Shown here piece by piece: positions 40,296 through 54,398 of a stretch of 64,000 bases of DNA (within the stretch, counting starts at the first letter, position 1; the number at the start of each line of letters is the position of its first letter). The notes below the pieces were generated by a model. That model searched no databases, was not told the DNA's origin, and saw nothing but the letters and a program-made list of their open reading frames with translations. Both the position numbers and the translations under genes were made by a program. The DNA is taken from the NCBI GenBank assembly GCA_002224055.1, contig AZLU01000084.1, positions 60,036-124,035 of the forward strand. Direction: 5' to 3'. Origin of the DNA: Pezizomycotina sp. ARF18. Its lineage: Eukaryota > Ascomycota.

Positions 40296-43137
40296 AGTTA
40301 ACAGCTGTCGGGCTGGGAATAGGAAACAGAAAAATTATCAAATTTTTTTTTAAAAAAAAAAAAAAAAAAAAAAGAAATATCTATTTTGGATAGGGGCGTT
40401 CTTGATGATTCTTTTTCTCTTTTTCTTCTGTAAAATTTTGCCTTTTGCTATTGGGTCGGTCCACTTTTTCCCCTCTCTATCTTTTTCAATTTCTCGTAGA
40501 CGGGAAGGTGTTTGGTTCAGAAGAAGAAAATACTCTTCCTTATTTTTCCCTTGGAAACAATATTGCCTACAATTCTCTTTATCAAACTGTTCTCTTATAT
40601 GTACAGCCAATCTCTTTGCTACATCCTGCCGTTTGACACGGGCAATATCCATCCAACACTTCTATTTCTATTTTTTCTGTATTTTTCACAAAAATCTCTT
40701 TACGATGATCATGATAGACTTCTATTTCTTCTATTTTGAACAATTTTTTCACGACAATATAAGGGAAACAACTCTTGATGGGTTGCCACTGCTTTTGCTT
40801 TTCACGATACGATAAAACATTTTCACTTCTTCAATCTTTATGTGTCACTTTTTTCTTCTCTTGCTTTCAACAAACCCCCTTTTCTTTTCTTTTTTTTTTT
40901 GAACAAAAGAAATAATAATAAATATTAATAAATAAAAATAAGGAAACAAATTATTTGCAATTGTGGATCAATAAGGCTCTGCAAGACCAAGATCTCTGCC
41001 CTCTTCTGCGGTAGGAGCTAATTCATGCAGCGAGATTCTTGGGTTCCAAGAACCAAAAAAGGGGGGTTGGTATTGTATAGTCCACCACGCTACCATTTTA
41101 TACTCCCAAAATCATCATCAAAGCCTAAGGATTCTAATTTCGTGTTCTATTTTTATTTGTTTATGTTTTATTATTTCACGATAATACTTTCTTCAAATCC
41201 TCTTTCAATCTCTGGTCATTCGGTACCAATTTGTATATATCTTTTCTCTTTTCTTCATAAAAACTTTTCTGGCAGTGCCCCAATTTATTTCTATATAGTA
41301 GCAGTAGTAGTAGTAGTTTTTATTTCGAAAATATATTTTCATTAATAGTAACGCAATGTAAAATTGTTCCTATGCCGTGTCGTCAGTAAAGGGATATCAC
41401 TATCACTTCTTTTATCGTTGTGTTTAATTTTACAAAAAAGATGGCAGTGCAAAAAAAAAAAAAATAAATAAATAAATAAAATAATAATAATAATAACTAC
41501 TCACGATTATCGATTTTAAAATTGATTAACATACCACGCAACTTGCAAGAGAGACAAAATAAAAATAAAAATAAAATCCCAAGGGTCACAATAATAGAAA
41601 CAGAATCAGGAACAGAAAATCCGAAATCCGACTCAGGTACGCTTTCTTTTCGCATTTTTTGATACCAAGAGACAATTTCACATTGAACTATCACGAGATC
41701 AGATGAACTATATAATACTTGCTTTATATCCGATATAAGACAAATGTAACAGTAAGAATTAATTATTATCAATTGTGAAATTTCGAATTCGCGATTATTC
41801 GAATTCGCGATTACATTAACGGTGTTCTGATTCACACGATTATTTATCATTTATTATCAATCGCGATTAAGGTAAGGTATTCTAACAGCGAAAAGAGAGC
41901 CTTACAAAGAAATAATAATAATGATATCTGATGTTTTAAGCGTATGAGATTTAAACAGCGAATATTGGTTCCTGGACCTGGACCAGGGAATGGAAAGACG
42001 GGGCCGTGCTTTCGGTAGTCCCGCCACCGTGTTATATGCGCGCCGCCCACATTCCCACCGAGCGCACGAGTCCCCAGATGCCAGATTCCGTTCCTGAATT
42101 CGTTGATACCCTTGACACCGAGTTTCCTTTTTTTTTTTTTTTTTTTTTTTTTTATGGTTGTTTCTAGATCCTCCACTGATCCTTGCCCCTCAGACTATCC
42201 CAAATGAGGTACTGCGATATTTATTATCATTCGTCAAATGTATAGCTATCCGTATATAACGAAAGCGGCATGGAAAAAATTGAAAGAAAATAAAAGGCAC
42301 TGACGGTGATATCGTTAACAAAAGAGCGAACAAATAGAGAACCTGCATACAATGCATTAAATTCATTATCTCCAGGTCGCAAGATATTAGAATGGCAGTT
42401 CTATTATTAATATTGTAAGTATTTGCTATACCGTGCCCAGGGCGTATAATCAATGCATCGATTCTTTCGTTTAGAAAAACAAAAAGGATGCGGTTCCCTC
42501 GATCGATTATACAATACTTTGTCAGGTGGGGATTGAAATATGTTTCGGCGCCCATTTACGTTTATTGCTCAGCTCAAGTCGTGTACTTTACGGTTTTGAA
42601 TATTTGTAATGGTGATAATAACCTATACCTTTATACAACTCTTCCAGTTGCGATTATCTTATCTGCTGGTTTATTTATTCTTCGGGACAATACTTTATAC
42701 CGTGAGAGTCGGTACAATAGATTATATAGCGATTACTATACATAATTGTTTTATAACGTCTTTGATCTAATGTCATGGCGCCGATTTTCTCAATACCCGT
42801 ACTATAATCGTATTTGATGTCTTTCAACGTCATGGAACTTGTTTTGTAATGAGTCTGTCTCCCCGCAAAACTGAGGCTGTCAATTCCTTTGACTCAATCT
42901 CTATAAATAATGTAAATACAAAATAAGTTATGGTAGTTTACAGAGGTATATAGTCTGAAATAAAGTGATGTTCAAGACAAACGTTTTGAAAAAAAAAAAA
43001 AAAAAAAAAAGACGGTAGAATATGCCTCCCAAATGTACACATCATCAATAAAATCGAATATTGTGAAAGAAAGATATACTCTTTACACATCCAGATAAAA
43101 AGAAATCCACACTTTATCTTCATACAGATGATATGTA
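40296..43137. other. AT-rich intergenic region
   Basis: No recognisable gene. Very AT-rich with T/A runs, for example 40348-40372, 42128-42153 and 42989-43010. Two exceptions stand out: a GC-balanced island at about 41960-42120 whose minus-strand frame reads GINEFRNGIWHLGTRALGGN and onward, and a tandem 16-base direct repeat at 41782-41813. Neither could be assigned. Confidence 0.5.
41782..41813. repeat. Tandem 16-base direct repeat
   Basis: TTCGAATTCGCGATTA occurs twice in direct succession. The unit contains the palindrome TTCGAA/GAATTC. Confidence 0.85.
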
Positions 43138-45659
43138 TCATATCCCGTCCTTTCCACCTTCGTAGCCCTCCAAGTCGTATTCCTGTGGGTATCTCTTTAT
43201 GACGTCTCTTAGCTCCTTCATCTGTTCCTTTAGGTCCCGCGTGGGCTCATCGAAGGTGTCGAGGAAGAGGTTCTTGATTGCGGGCTTCTTCTCCTTTTCG
43301 GCCTTGTTGAAAGATTTGAGGATATCCTTCCTGACTTGCTGGCGAAGTTCGGTATCGGCTTCCTGGTTCCACCAGCTTCGAAGCTCCATAAACTTGCGGA
43401 GGCGGGTGATAGGGTTATCGCGACGCTTCCAATCTATATAGAAAATAGAAATTGTGAGTTAGTCACTTTCATGACAATAAATGGCGTACAGTATTCGGAA
43501 AAATGCAAATATATATATACTATGAGATTTGTGAAAAATATATATATATATACATAGTGAAAAGCTCGTACCTTCTACTTCCACGCGAGCACGGTAAGCG
43601 AAGGAATCGTCGGAAGTTGAGTGGTGGGATACACGGTACGACATGGCTTCAATTAATACTAAAATAGACCCCGTGATATTCTCGTTAGCACCGCATGCAT
43701 GGTGATCCTTTATAATCCGGCGACGATTTATACGTACCCGGCTTCTCATCCTTCAGGGCCATTTCTCGTGCGACCTTGGTTGCCCGATACACCGCCCACG
43801 TCTGCGTGGTAAATTGTCAGCAAATATCTCCCCTGCCACAAGCTTTTGGCTCACAGGATTACTCCTTCGAAAGGACACAAATTCCGAGTAACCATTCGCC
43901 GAACATATATATTGGCAAAAAGGCACACTTACATCGTTACCGTCCACTCTTATGGTATCGATACCGTATCCTACGCCTCTGCTCGCGATACCGTCACCTT
44001 TATATTGCTCAAGCGTCGGCGTGGAGATTGCGTATCCGTTGTTCCTGCAAATGAAGAGTGTTGGACAACCCTCGTCGCAGCGATGTTGAGCGCTGCATGG
44101 AAGTCTCCTTCCGAGGCCGCACCCTCGCCGAAATAGGCGACGGCTACTGCCGGTGTTCCTTCCATCTTGAGAGCGTCTACGAGTGAAATTTGCAAAGATT
44201 AGCTTCCATTATCGCCCATAAACGAACACCCAAGCTAAAAGAGCAATCTCAACCCAGATACACTCACATCCTGCTCCAGCGGCATGTGGAAGTTGCGTCG
44301 CGAGCGTTGAGGATATTGCTTGCTATAAAGATTTCGCTTTGGTGTTAGCACAACGTCTACTATGCATCACGCGCGACATGCATTCCATTCTCTTCTCGCG
44401 AAAGCTAAATTAGCAATTTTTGAAAAAGTTTGTACTCACAAAGTTCAACCTCCCGGAAGCGTAATGGATAGGCATCGAGCGACCCTTTCCTTCGTCTTTG
44501 GCGTTGGAAAAGCACTGGCTCATAAACTCGTCCAGCGTATATCCTCTGTACATGAGCACACCAGCCTCCCTGTATTGGGCATAGATCATGTCCTTGGGAT
44601 CAAGAGCGGCAGCCGATCCCACAGCAATACCCTCCTCGCCTGCATTGACGATGTAAAAAGATATCCGCCCTGCCGTTGCGAATCGAACCTATGTTATACG
44701 TGAACACAGGATCAGGTTAACGTTCGTGATACCTAATCGATGCAAGAAAGCTCAAAAAGAGAGGAAGGAAAGCCTCCATACATAATCTGGTCATAATGCT
44801 CACTGTGACCATACTCTTGTACATCTTCAGCGTCTCGTCCTTCATGGCGTCGAAATCGATCCCACTGTTTTTGTCCACGATTTCACCTTCGGTGTTCATG
44901 ATCCTGTAGGTAGGTATCGTCGCTGAATCCGGTGTTGTAGAGCCTCAAAGGAGAGCGTCGAAGTAAATTTACTATGTAACGTGTAAAATAATAAGCATTA
45001 GAACAAAACGGTCTCCCTCCCGCATTTTGTCCTTCTTTTCAACATTGACTTTTAAAGAATCGTCGGTCACACGAGGGATCGCGTGGTCCTGTAGAAGCTC
45101 GCAGTTGAGCGGATTCGCAACGAAGATTATATCGTGAAACGAATGACAAAAAGTGCTACCGAATAGAAAGTTTTAAAGTAATCGTACCTATTCACGGCAC
45201 CGGGAAAGACGAGCCTATTTCAAAAAACCAAAAAAAAAAAAAAGTTAGTTAATATTGCTATCGAGTTGCAAGTGCTTCCGTGCAAGGTCAAAGCGACCTG
45301 CGACTAAACATGGGGGTGGCAGCATTTCAATGTCGATGGGTCATACCGATCGGCTCCAGGCTTCTGGCGCGGTAAAGGCGGCGCGGCGGCCTCTCCTCTC
45401 ATCTCTGCTTTTGCGATGTCGGAAGCCTCCTCGGATTTCGACGCGAACCTGCGACATCCATGGGCCACCACGCGGGCCTTGCTCCGGCAACGGCACTTAC
45501 CCGAGCTGCAGCGCTCAGGCGTGGAGCGAGCCGTCGTAGCGGTAGCGATAGCGACATCCTTCGATGAAGACTTGAGATTTTCCTTATGGGTGGGTGAGAG
45601 AAGGGAGAGGAGTATATCGGAAGGTCGTGGGCGGCAGAAATGGGCGGCAGTAGTCTCAC
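43138..45659 (-). CDS. BCKDHA: Branched-chain 2-oxoacid dehydrogenase E1 alpha, mitochondrial
   Basis: Thiamine-diphosphate-dependent decarboxylase subunit of the complex that breaks down Leu, Ile and Val skeletons. I place nine exons: 45347-45659, 45188-45214, 44782-44971, 44440-44688, 44269-44323, 43933-44176, 43738-43801, 43572-43658 and 43138-43433. Blocks in order: presequence with [104 protein letters not shown]. Then the ThDP/Mg motif [29 protein letters not shown], and the phosphorylation-loop sequence [16 protein letters not shown] that separates this enzyme from pyruvate dehydrogenase. The C-terminus ends [15 protein letters not shown]. At least four one-base frame breaks occur. The start is uncertain because the conserved exon 1 frame differs from that of the ATG at 45659. 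Confidence 0.92.
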
Positions 45660-47618
45660 GCAGCTCCTAGTCTTCGTTTACTTTAGTCACTTAAAAAAGC
45701 AACCTTAAAGAGACTCTGAATTCCCCAAAACCAAACACGAAGGAAAATGTTAATAAGCTCCCGATAGCAATCCTTGAACGCCGAAAGCCCTGATTCTGCT
45801 TCTTCCAGGCAAATTTGAGGACGATGGAGGATGGTTTTGTTAAACGTAGTGAATTCGGAGGGAAATTTGTGGGGGAGAAGAAGCTAGAAACGTCCCTTGG
45901 ATGGCCGTTTTACTTTTGAATGCCGATGCTAACCCGTCAGATTTACGCGGGTGATAGAGAGCTCTCTCCACTCTTCTCCCCAACTTTCCCTAAAAGCCCA
46001 GCCCTATCGATTTATTGACATTTTTTACCGCCGAACATCCGAAATTCCAAGAAGTATGTTCAAGCCGCCCCAAATCCTACGTGCATACCATCACCGCATC
46101 CAAGAGAAATAATACGCGATACGAGATCATAGTGTTAATCCCTAGTAAATTATATTGAATATAACTTTTAAAGGGTCATGTCTTATAGCCTTTTACGATA
46201 CCTAAGCTCTGTTGATTGAAAGCATTGGTCGTTTGTGTAGTACGAATGCACCGCTAGCGACTTCGGCGACACGCCGCTTCTTCTGAAAATCTCGCACTGA
46301 TGATATAATTGTTACAATAACGGTATTTAAACAGACTATCTAAATCATGAATGTTATCAAACATAGTGAACGGCAAGTTTGTACGCTCTAGAGTAATACC
46401 TTCGAGTGCGACCATGTCTTTTAAGAAGTTCGGTTTTCACTCTTGATATTCGAGTCTCATTTTGTCTCTGGTACTATTACAAATTAGTTGTAGACAGGTT
46501 TTTTAACTTGCTATAAGACTAATGGAAGGAAGTAAATAGGAAGGACAACATAGTGAAGATGTAAAATTGGAAAACAAATACCACGAGGTTCTTTTCGGGG
46601 GTGACGTACTTTTTTATGCGTATTAGAGGAAAGGTCACAGGCATTAAAAGGTGATATCATGATTAAGGAAATCATTTTTGGGTGGTTTTAAAGAGTAGAA
46701 GTTGTGTGGGGAGGTGGAGATGTTAACAAAGGAAATAAACTTCAGGGATAGGAAAAAATGATATTATATCGCATTTTCTTTTTCTTCAATAGTACTAACT
46801 GGTTTGATTTTGATCCAATGGCGTCCTATTCTGAACGAAAAACGAAAGAGACGAGAAAACAGATAAAGAAAAATATTTCTACATGAATATACGACGCAGG
46901 GAAGTACTTCGGTGAGACAAGAAGAGACAATGGAAACAATTCCTAAAAGTTCATAATTTGAACCAACCGTGAAAGCGTGGATAGGATAAAAGGAAACAAC
47001 CTAGTTATTGTATAATATTCCTCCCACTGTAACAATGACGATTAGGTAGTGATAATGGGGATGAAGATGAAAAGGCAACAAACAATCAATACGTTAAACA
47101 AGGAGAAGGCATCAAAATTAAAGATCACATGGTGGTACGTTGGAGAAAAGTAGCGTATACAAAGGAGACAAGAAACATTTTCGAACCAAGGAGACGTTTC
47201 ATAGGAGAGATATAACGATAAAGAGATAATGATAGTGATAACCCATGATTTTGCATTCCAGAGAGAAAAATAGACATGTAAACCGTAAAAAACTAGTAAT
47301 TAAGATACAGACATTTGGAGCCACCATAATGAAACTAAAGAAACCAATTCCGAGTTAAAAAAGGAAAAAAAGGAAAAGAAAATGACCTACTGTTGAGTGA
47401 TAGAGCCTGCAATTGGTTATAATAATAACGTATCTTCCGTTGTTAAGAAAGTCTATACTAGTACCCAATTTTTTTCTTTATTTTTGTTTGTTTCTTGATT
47501 TTTATTACTATTTTTTATGTTGATAATAATGATCGATGAATCAATTTTCATTTCGCCTTACTTCCACCATTCCAGCACATATTTCCAATTTCCGTAAACG
47601 CTGGTTGGTTGTGTTCTG
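45660..47618. other. Intergenic region between UFD4 and BCKDHA
   Basis: No recognisable gene. AT-rich, with long purine-biased stretches from 46480 to 47400. The right side is the UFD4 3' region and the left side the BCKDHA promoter. Confidence 0.5.
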
Positions 47619-50600
47619 TTAAGAAAGATGGAAGGCGCCTTGGCCCTCTTTAACCGCAACGTGGAGGCGTTGACGTAAAACTTCCAAGGAAGTGTAGTCG
47701 GGTAGCTTGAGGTAATTGACGCAAGTCATTACGCTAGGCAGATAGTCGTCGGATACGAGGGGAGGCTCGCTGGGCTTGCAGACAACCGTAAACATGGGTG
47801 TGAGGTTTTTGAATCCTGTTGACGAAGGCCTGCGTTAGAGATGAACCACTACGGGTAATGTATTTTTGGGGAAAAAAAAATGGGAGGTGGGTTTAATGAA
47901 AGATATATCACGTACCTCCGATAGGCAATTTAGGACTTCCAGTCACAAACTGCAAAATTCGCGTCGTTCTTGCAACGTAAATTCACTCATGGCCTGCAGA
48001 AGATTCTTGACCGATTTGCTGTCCATGTTAAAACCATGATCAGCCTTGACGGAGTCGGTGAGAGCTGTTGAAAATGAAAATTGAAAAGTTAGTTAAAGCT
48101 ACATCATGGGTGGATGAAATGACAAAAAGATAGGGGGGGAAGTCCAATGTGGATGAACTGACTTTCGAGTGACCAATCTTCATCAACTTTACCGAAAAGC
48201 ATGACAAGCTCAGCAGGAGTAAAAGCGCGTAGAGCGGTGTAAGGGAAAACTTGCGAGAAACCGGATCTGAAGGCATCCGTCTGCTGCTGTACACCACTAC
48301 CGAGGGTCAAATCGATTACGCGGTCGACGTATTTGCCAACGTTATCTATCGTAACGTGGGTTTGAGACCCATTTTCGATGAGCTCAATGTCGGGGTAGCC
48401 GGGAGGGTGAAGTCTAAACCTAGATCTTCAATCTTGGCTCCGTCGATCCTGATGTTGGCAATTTGCTCTTCCTTTTCTTCTTGAGATAGATCCAAGATTC
48501 CGTCGATGGTTTCCTTTGCAACGGCAAACTTTTTGAGAACCTTCAGGGAATTCGCAAGGTCCTTGTCTACAGTTTTAACGGCACCGAGGGATGGTGGAAC
48601 ACTGTCCAGGCTATTCTTCGTCCTGAAGAAGGTTGGGTTGAACGATATATCTATGATCCTAGAGTCTAGCATCGACCGAGCAACGAACTTTCCGAGAATC
48701 TTGAATAAATGCAGCACTTTTCGTCCTTGATCGGTGTCCGCCATAATGGGGTCCATCGGGGCCGGGAACAATCCTTGTGAGCCAAATGCATACTCGCTTT
48801 CTGCGGAGGAATCGTGATCTCTCCACATCTTGAGCTTCCTCTTAGAAAATGCCTTTGAAACGCTCGAGTAGAACTCCAGCGTCGGGCCAAGACCAGTTCC
48901 AACTTCCTCAAAGTATTCGACCTCAAGCACACTGGGAGATGCGCCGTAGAGCTCCATGACCTTAATAGCAGATTCTAGGATCCTGCTCCTTGAAATACGG
49001 ACCTTTTGCCTCTGCAGTCTTCCAAGGAAAGGACGCGAATCATCGCGCCTGTCCTGACGAGTTTCATTACCGGTCTGGGTGTTTTGCCATCTGGTCATGG
49101 ACCTGGAGTAGCCGAATGAGGTAGATTGCAAGAAAAGGTGCCTAGTCTCAAAGGGGAACAAGAAGGGGTAGAATCGTGCAAGATCCTCCGTCCAGGCGGG
49201 TAAACAAGAACTAAAATTTCAAGTTAGTAAAATGATGCATAATTGAAGTACTAAGGATCGAGGTGTCAAATTTACCTAGCAACGATCAAAGGCTCCTCAA
49301 GCTGGCGGTTCAACTTAGCGGTGAGCTTAGTGTTGACAAATTGACTTAGCGCAAGAGGATGGTGGGGTTTCCGAGACTCAAAATCGCCGCTAAAGACGTC
49401 GTCGAGATTCGAATTCAAAGAATGCAATATACTCAGAAGCTGTAAAATTGGACCAGCAGTCTTGTTGCTATCTAGCGACAGCGGAGACGTTGAAAGAACC
49501 TGCGAAACCTCCATTGATGGCGTAAGCGATCCCTCCGCCGGAGCGGGCCCGGGTACCTTCGGAACTTGATCGGATATACTGAAGACCACACATTTCTGTT
49601 AAGATGGTCAGAGTCATCGGATTTCCTTGATGAACCGCCCCGTAGATTGTCGTGTCGTTACTAATTGTCCTATCGCCAATGCTGAATTCAATGTGCCAGT
49701 CCTGAGGCGTAGCGACGGCCGCTGCATAGGACATTGGCCTGCTAGGCGTGCTCGCAGCACTCGCGGCGGCCGCGGCCGCGGCAGCGGCAGCGGCAGCAGC
49801 TAGGGCCGACGCAGCAGCGGCTCGGGAAGCAGGATTACCGGGCGTATTTGAAGGTGTAGCAATCCTGGTGCCGTCCTCCTTGCGAGCGGTGACCTTGCCG
49901 GTCGCAGCGACTTCCATATTGACCGCTCCGGATCGCTCGGGGGTGAATCTGGCATATCCTGGTCCAAGTCTTCGAGGACAGCATTCATATCTTCCATTTC
50001 TTCCTGTTCGCTCATTTGACGTTCGTCCATGCACTCCAGCTGTTCCTGATCGGTATTTTGCTCGCCTCCATTTGCATCGGCATCAGCGCTGGTATTCTGA
50101 GTACTACGGCCCTTTTGAGACTCCCTGTCCTTCTTGGTTCTCGTCGTTGTCGTGGCGGCGGAAGAGCTAGGAGTACCATTGTTGTTCTCGTGATGCCTCT
50201 TAGTACGCGAGCTCCTCCTTCTCGTTGGCCGGGCTGGCTTTGAGGGTGTTGCGGGGGTCGTCGTGCTGGTTGCAGGTGCAGCAGCCGATGTCGACGATCC
50301 AACGCCGCTAGCGGCTGAATCAGGGACGGTAGTGCCGTTGTTTTTGGACGCAGCTGGTGGTGTTGCTGGGGTTCCGCTTTGATTCGGAGGAGAAATACCG
50401 GCAGCGGCAGCGAAGGCAGCGAGCGCATTTGACAAGTGGCCTGTGGGCTCACGGCGTGGTCTGGGCTGATCGGAAGCGCTAATTCGTGGCCTTAGATAGT
50501 CATCCAACGCTTTGAAGGTCGCAATGGCGTGAATCGACACCATGATGTTACGGTACGGACGAGGTATGTCAGACTCGTCGTCAGCAATAAGTTTCAAACG

Positions 50601-53600
50601 AAGCTGCTTTGCGAGCATAGACGCAGCGTTACTTCTGCTACTATCGAGACTGCTACTATGGACAGTGTGAACTTCAAAATGCTCTGAGCGGCTCAGAAGT
50701 CTTGTAATTTGTGAACGAGGATCGTGAACGGGGACTCTTCATCAGGGAGTTATGCTTGTGGCTCATGAAAACCTCCAGGAACTCCCTTCGAATCTCTGCG
50801 CGCTTGTTGTCTAGAATTGCTGCTTATTAGCCTGGAACCTATGAGAGTGGGAAAGGGCATGAAGGTTGTTAATATTTTGCAAAAAGAGACTTACCATCGC
50901 TGTGTGTCAAAGCATTCAATAGCCCATCTACGATTTTCGAGTGGAAAGTTCGAAGCTGGAGATCGAGGTGAGTGAGTTGTTACTAGTGAAGTACGCCGAT
51001 AGACGTTCGAATATATCACCGAAGTTTGAAGAAGACTTTAACTCAGAGACTAGAGATTTGATATTGTGAAGCACGCCATCGGCCTCTGCCTTCATAGCAC
51101 CAGTCTCGTCCTGTTCATGAATTTCCATGAACTTTCGCGCCCTCAGAGTGATCCACTGTTCGTTATCCATGACAATACTTGAAAGGGGAGGTCGCGGCGC
51201 TGAATCGGAGGAGGAGCGGAGCTCGAGCTCGAACTATCTTGATCCTCGCTATTATGCGATGCCTGAGATTCATTATCATTATCCTGCGCAACCTCTTCGC
51301 TTTCGTTGTTCGTTTCCGAGGCTTCAGGCGACTCCTCTGCTTTGGGATGAGCTTCCTCTTCATCGTCTTCTTCCTCCCCTCGTCCTCATCTATCTTCGTC
51401 GGCTCCTCGCTATTAGTAGCAAGCTTTTCTATCTCCGATATTACGCCTTCACGGTGGAAATGGTATCGATAAATATCCGGCAGACGTCGTAAGAGCAACT
51501 CAGCGGCCTGTAGCGCACCAATAACGAGCGTTGGATGATCCTGTTGAGAGAGAATGGAAGCAAGATACGAAGCAAACTGAACGTTAGTCAACGCTTCTTG
51601 GAGGATCTCTACTTCGAGGTTGGTGATCATCTTAAGCTGCGCATTGAGAACTTTCTGCCGAACGTTTAGGTTGACGGTGCTTGAGAATGTGTCTGTAAGT
51701 GTTGGCAAGAGAATCGATGCAAATCTTTTGAGCTCCGGCTTACAACCTTCCAAGAGCTTGATCCGTTGCTCATTGGAGGACGGCTTGGTAGGCTTCGAGG
51801 TAGTTTGCTCCGATGTTGGTGTGACATCGAACATTCCATCTAGTGAGAACAAGAGATCAGATATTAGCAGCGTTCCAAGAAAGCACCGCAGAGATATATT
51901 TAGGGGAAACCTTACCTGATGGTAATCCTGGCAGAAGCTCGCAGATTACGTTCAAAGTTTCATAGACTTGCTCCTTTGGGCGATGTATCAAGGCTTGCAT
52001 TATCATGACACGGTCAATTTTCAAAGCAGCATCTTCACTTTCCGAAGGCGGGGAGACACCTGTTAGGATTTGATAGAGCGTGTCGGTGATGTTCATTCGG
52101 AACATCTCCGCAGAAAGGTTGGGGCTCGACCTTGCGATGATGCTAAGAACGCGTATGAACTGCGTGTGAATGTGAGGGCCAACAAGATTCGTGGTGCCGG
52201 GAAGGAGCAACTGGAGTATGGCGCGCAAGAGATCCTTCGATACCAACTGTTCCAGCTTCTCCGGTGCATGTCTAAAGCTTTCGACAATACGGGCTACACA
52301 GAGGCAACCCTGCTCCACAACCTTTTGGTCGCTACTGCTGAGGACATTGAGAAGCACCGGCATCACATCGCGAACAGTAGAAAACGTATCTTCCGGTATA
52401 TTTCTGCAGCAATTGGCAGCCGTAAGGACAGCAGTCCTCTGCACATTGGTCGAGAAAAAGTCGAGGAAATTTAAACAAGCGCTAAGGCCACCTTCTCGAA
52501 CGATAGACGTCGGATATTCGATAGATATCTTTTCTAGTGTCTATAAAGTTGATTGCTGTTAGTTAGAAAAGGAGAACCTAGTCAGTGAATCATGGGTCAA
52601 TCTCTTACACTAAGTGCTTGTTCAGCCAAATCAATATATTGTATCTCCAAGAGCTTGGCGCAGAGAACTGGCACGGCACCGCCGTACACCACGTTCGCAG
52701 TCGCCGCAGGGAGGGCTTCCATCAAATTGGCAATGCAGCGGCAAGCCAAAAGCATAAGCTCAGGGTTCTCGTTTCCATACGCATCCGGTTCACTCATCAA
52801 TGCCACAAGCTCTTTGACAAATTGATCGTAGAAAAATGACCAGAGAGGTTCTCCTCCGTTGACACCAGAAGGATCTCCGCAAGATCCTGCAGTGCAATCA
52901 TTTGTACGGTCACATCGTCCTTGTTCCGAAGGTTATTGAGAATCTCCCTAAGTCTTCCCGAAACTCCAGATAAGATTCCAGTCAGAGCTCGAAGAGTGCT
53001 CGTTAATCCACCCTGGCCACCAAATTCGCCGTCGTATGGCTCATCCTCGTCATCTTCTCCTTCGCGGTCGTACTCTTCGTTGCCATCCTGCTCCATTTCT
53101 TCGTCATTATCCTGGTTTTCGTTTCCAGCATGATCCATCTCCTCATCGTCGTCTACGGCATCCTCATCCTCGGTACAGCCGGGAGGAGTCGCGGGCTCCT
53201 TGTCTGCCTTTGTGTTGCTCATTTGCACATCCTGATCGGCAGCTTCCTTATCCTTCCTACGACTTGATCTAGTAGACGGTGTAGAGGAACTTCCGGCAAT
53301 TGCAGCAGCATCTTGTTTTGGTTCGGGATTAGAACTATTTCGACGTCTTGTCGACTGCTGTCCCTGCTTTTTAGTTCGGCTTTGTTTACGTGGAGCAGAT
53401 GTGGATTGAGAGGGAGTCTCGGTTGCAGAACTTGGTTCACCCGCAGGTCTAAAGCCACCATATGAACAATTAGTGTCAATTCACCAAACGTCCCAAAAAA
53501 GAACCAAACTAAAACAGGCTCTTGATTTCCCACCTTTCTCCAGACATCTCGATATCTTCTTGGAATCTTGAAGAGCGTCGAGTCGAAATGGAAGTCGGTG

Positions 53601-53796
53601 ATGCTTGTTTAGCCGATGTACGAGTTCTTTTTGGGAGAATTTGTCGATCTGGAGAGTCGATCTGGTCTGAGTTCGCCGGTGGAGTCTTTCGCTTCCGCGT
53701 TCTTCGAGAAGAGGTTGCTGTTGAGGAAAGAGGTGAAGAGGCTTGAGGATTCGAAGCGTGACTCGCGGAAGAGCTGGCGACTCTACGAGAAGGCAT
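47619..53796 (-). CDS. UFD4: UFD4/TRIP12-type HECT E3 ubiquitin ligase
   Basis: Ubiquitin ligase of the ubiquitin-fusion-degradation pathway. Exons read approximately 53534-53796, 52609-53448, 51916-52540, 50895-51839, 49276 to about 50800, 48163-49210, 47916-48064 and 47619-47815. The N-terminus is basic, disordered and Ser-rich (MPSRRVASSSASHASN), then an acidic stretch (DEDAVDDDEEMDHAG...). An armadillo region follows: LMLLACRCIANLMEALP, YIDLAEQALSTLEKISIEYP, VREGGLSACLNFLDFFSTNV, VVEQGCLCVARIVESFRHAP. The centre is low-complexity, with an alanine run. The HECT domain begins near 48960 (VMELYGASPSVLEVEYFEEV), runs through GLFPAPM and FGKVDEDWS, and ends with LPSVMTCVNYLKLPDY, whose Cys (near 47723) is the expected ubiquitin acceptor. 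Stop at 47619-47621. About 1,800 residues. Some frame breaks occur, for example near 52835 and 48345. Confidence 0.92.
49748..49806 (-). repeat. GCN repeat encoding polyalanine in UFD4
   Basis: Alternating GCG/GCC/GCA codons, including overlapping GCGGCCGC palindromes, encode about 14 consecutive alanines in the disordered centre of the ligase. The codon mixture argues against very recent slippage. Confidence 0.85.
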
Positions 53797-54362
53797 GAGC
53801 ACTCGTTCCAAAAAAAAAAAAGAAAAAAGAAAAAAGGTTATAGTGGGGCTGGATGGTGGTGCAAAGCTTTTGTGATGTTGGATGATGACAGGCTGAGGGG
53901 GAATTGGGAGTTTTGTTGGAGTTTCAAAAGGGGAACGAACTATTTAAGGAAGCTGTTGAACAAATAAAAGAGTTGAAAAGAAAATAAGAAAAAAAAGAAA
54001 AGTGCACAGTTAAAAATTACGCTATTTGGAAGCACAGGACCGGAAAAATAAGTTTAGAGAAAAAGAAAAGAAAGAAAGAAAGAAAGAGGGAAAAAAGTGC
54101 AAGTCACATTTATTGTATGACAGCTTCCCAGGGTCTTGCTCAGCGTGAAATATGTTGAAATCACGACGCCGTGAGTACAATGCAATTATAGATAACAGAA
54201 AGCAAAGGCGAAATAGCGAGAAAGATATCAAGCGTATCCAAAAAAGCCTTTGCGTTGTTCAGCAGGGGAGAGGGGGGGATGATGTAAATACGACAACATA
54301 TATAAATTGAAGACGGATAAAAAGGAGAAAGAGCGTGTCTTATCTACCTGGGCTGATTACTG

Positions 54363-54398
<36 letters not shown>

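Noticed and set aside
44680-44700. GGTTCGATTC on the minus strand, tRNA-like
   Set aside because: It is part of BCKDHA coding sequence at an exon start.
49748-50170. Plus-strand frame with an alanine run
   Set aside because: It is the opposite strand of the UFD4 polyalanine region. The minus frame is continuous with conserved ligase sequence.
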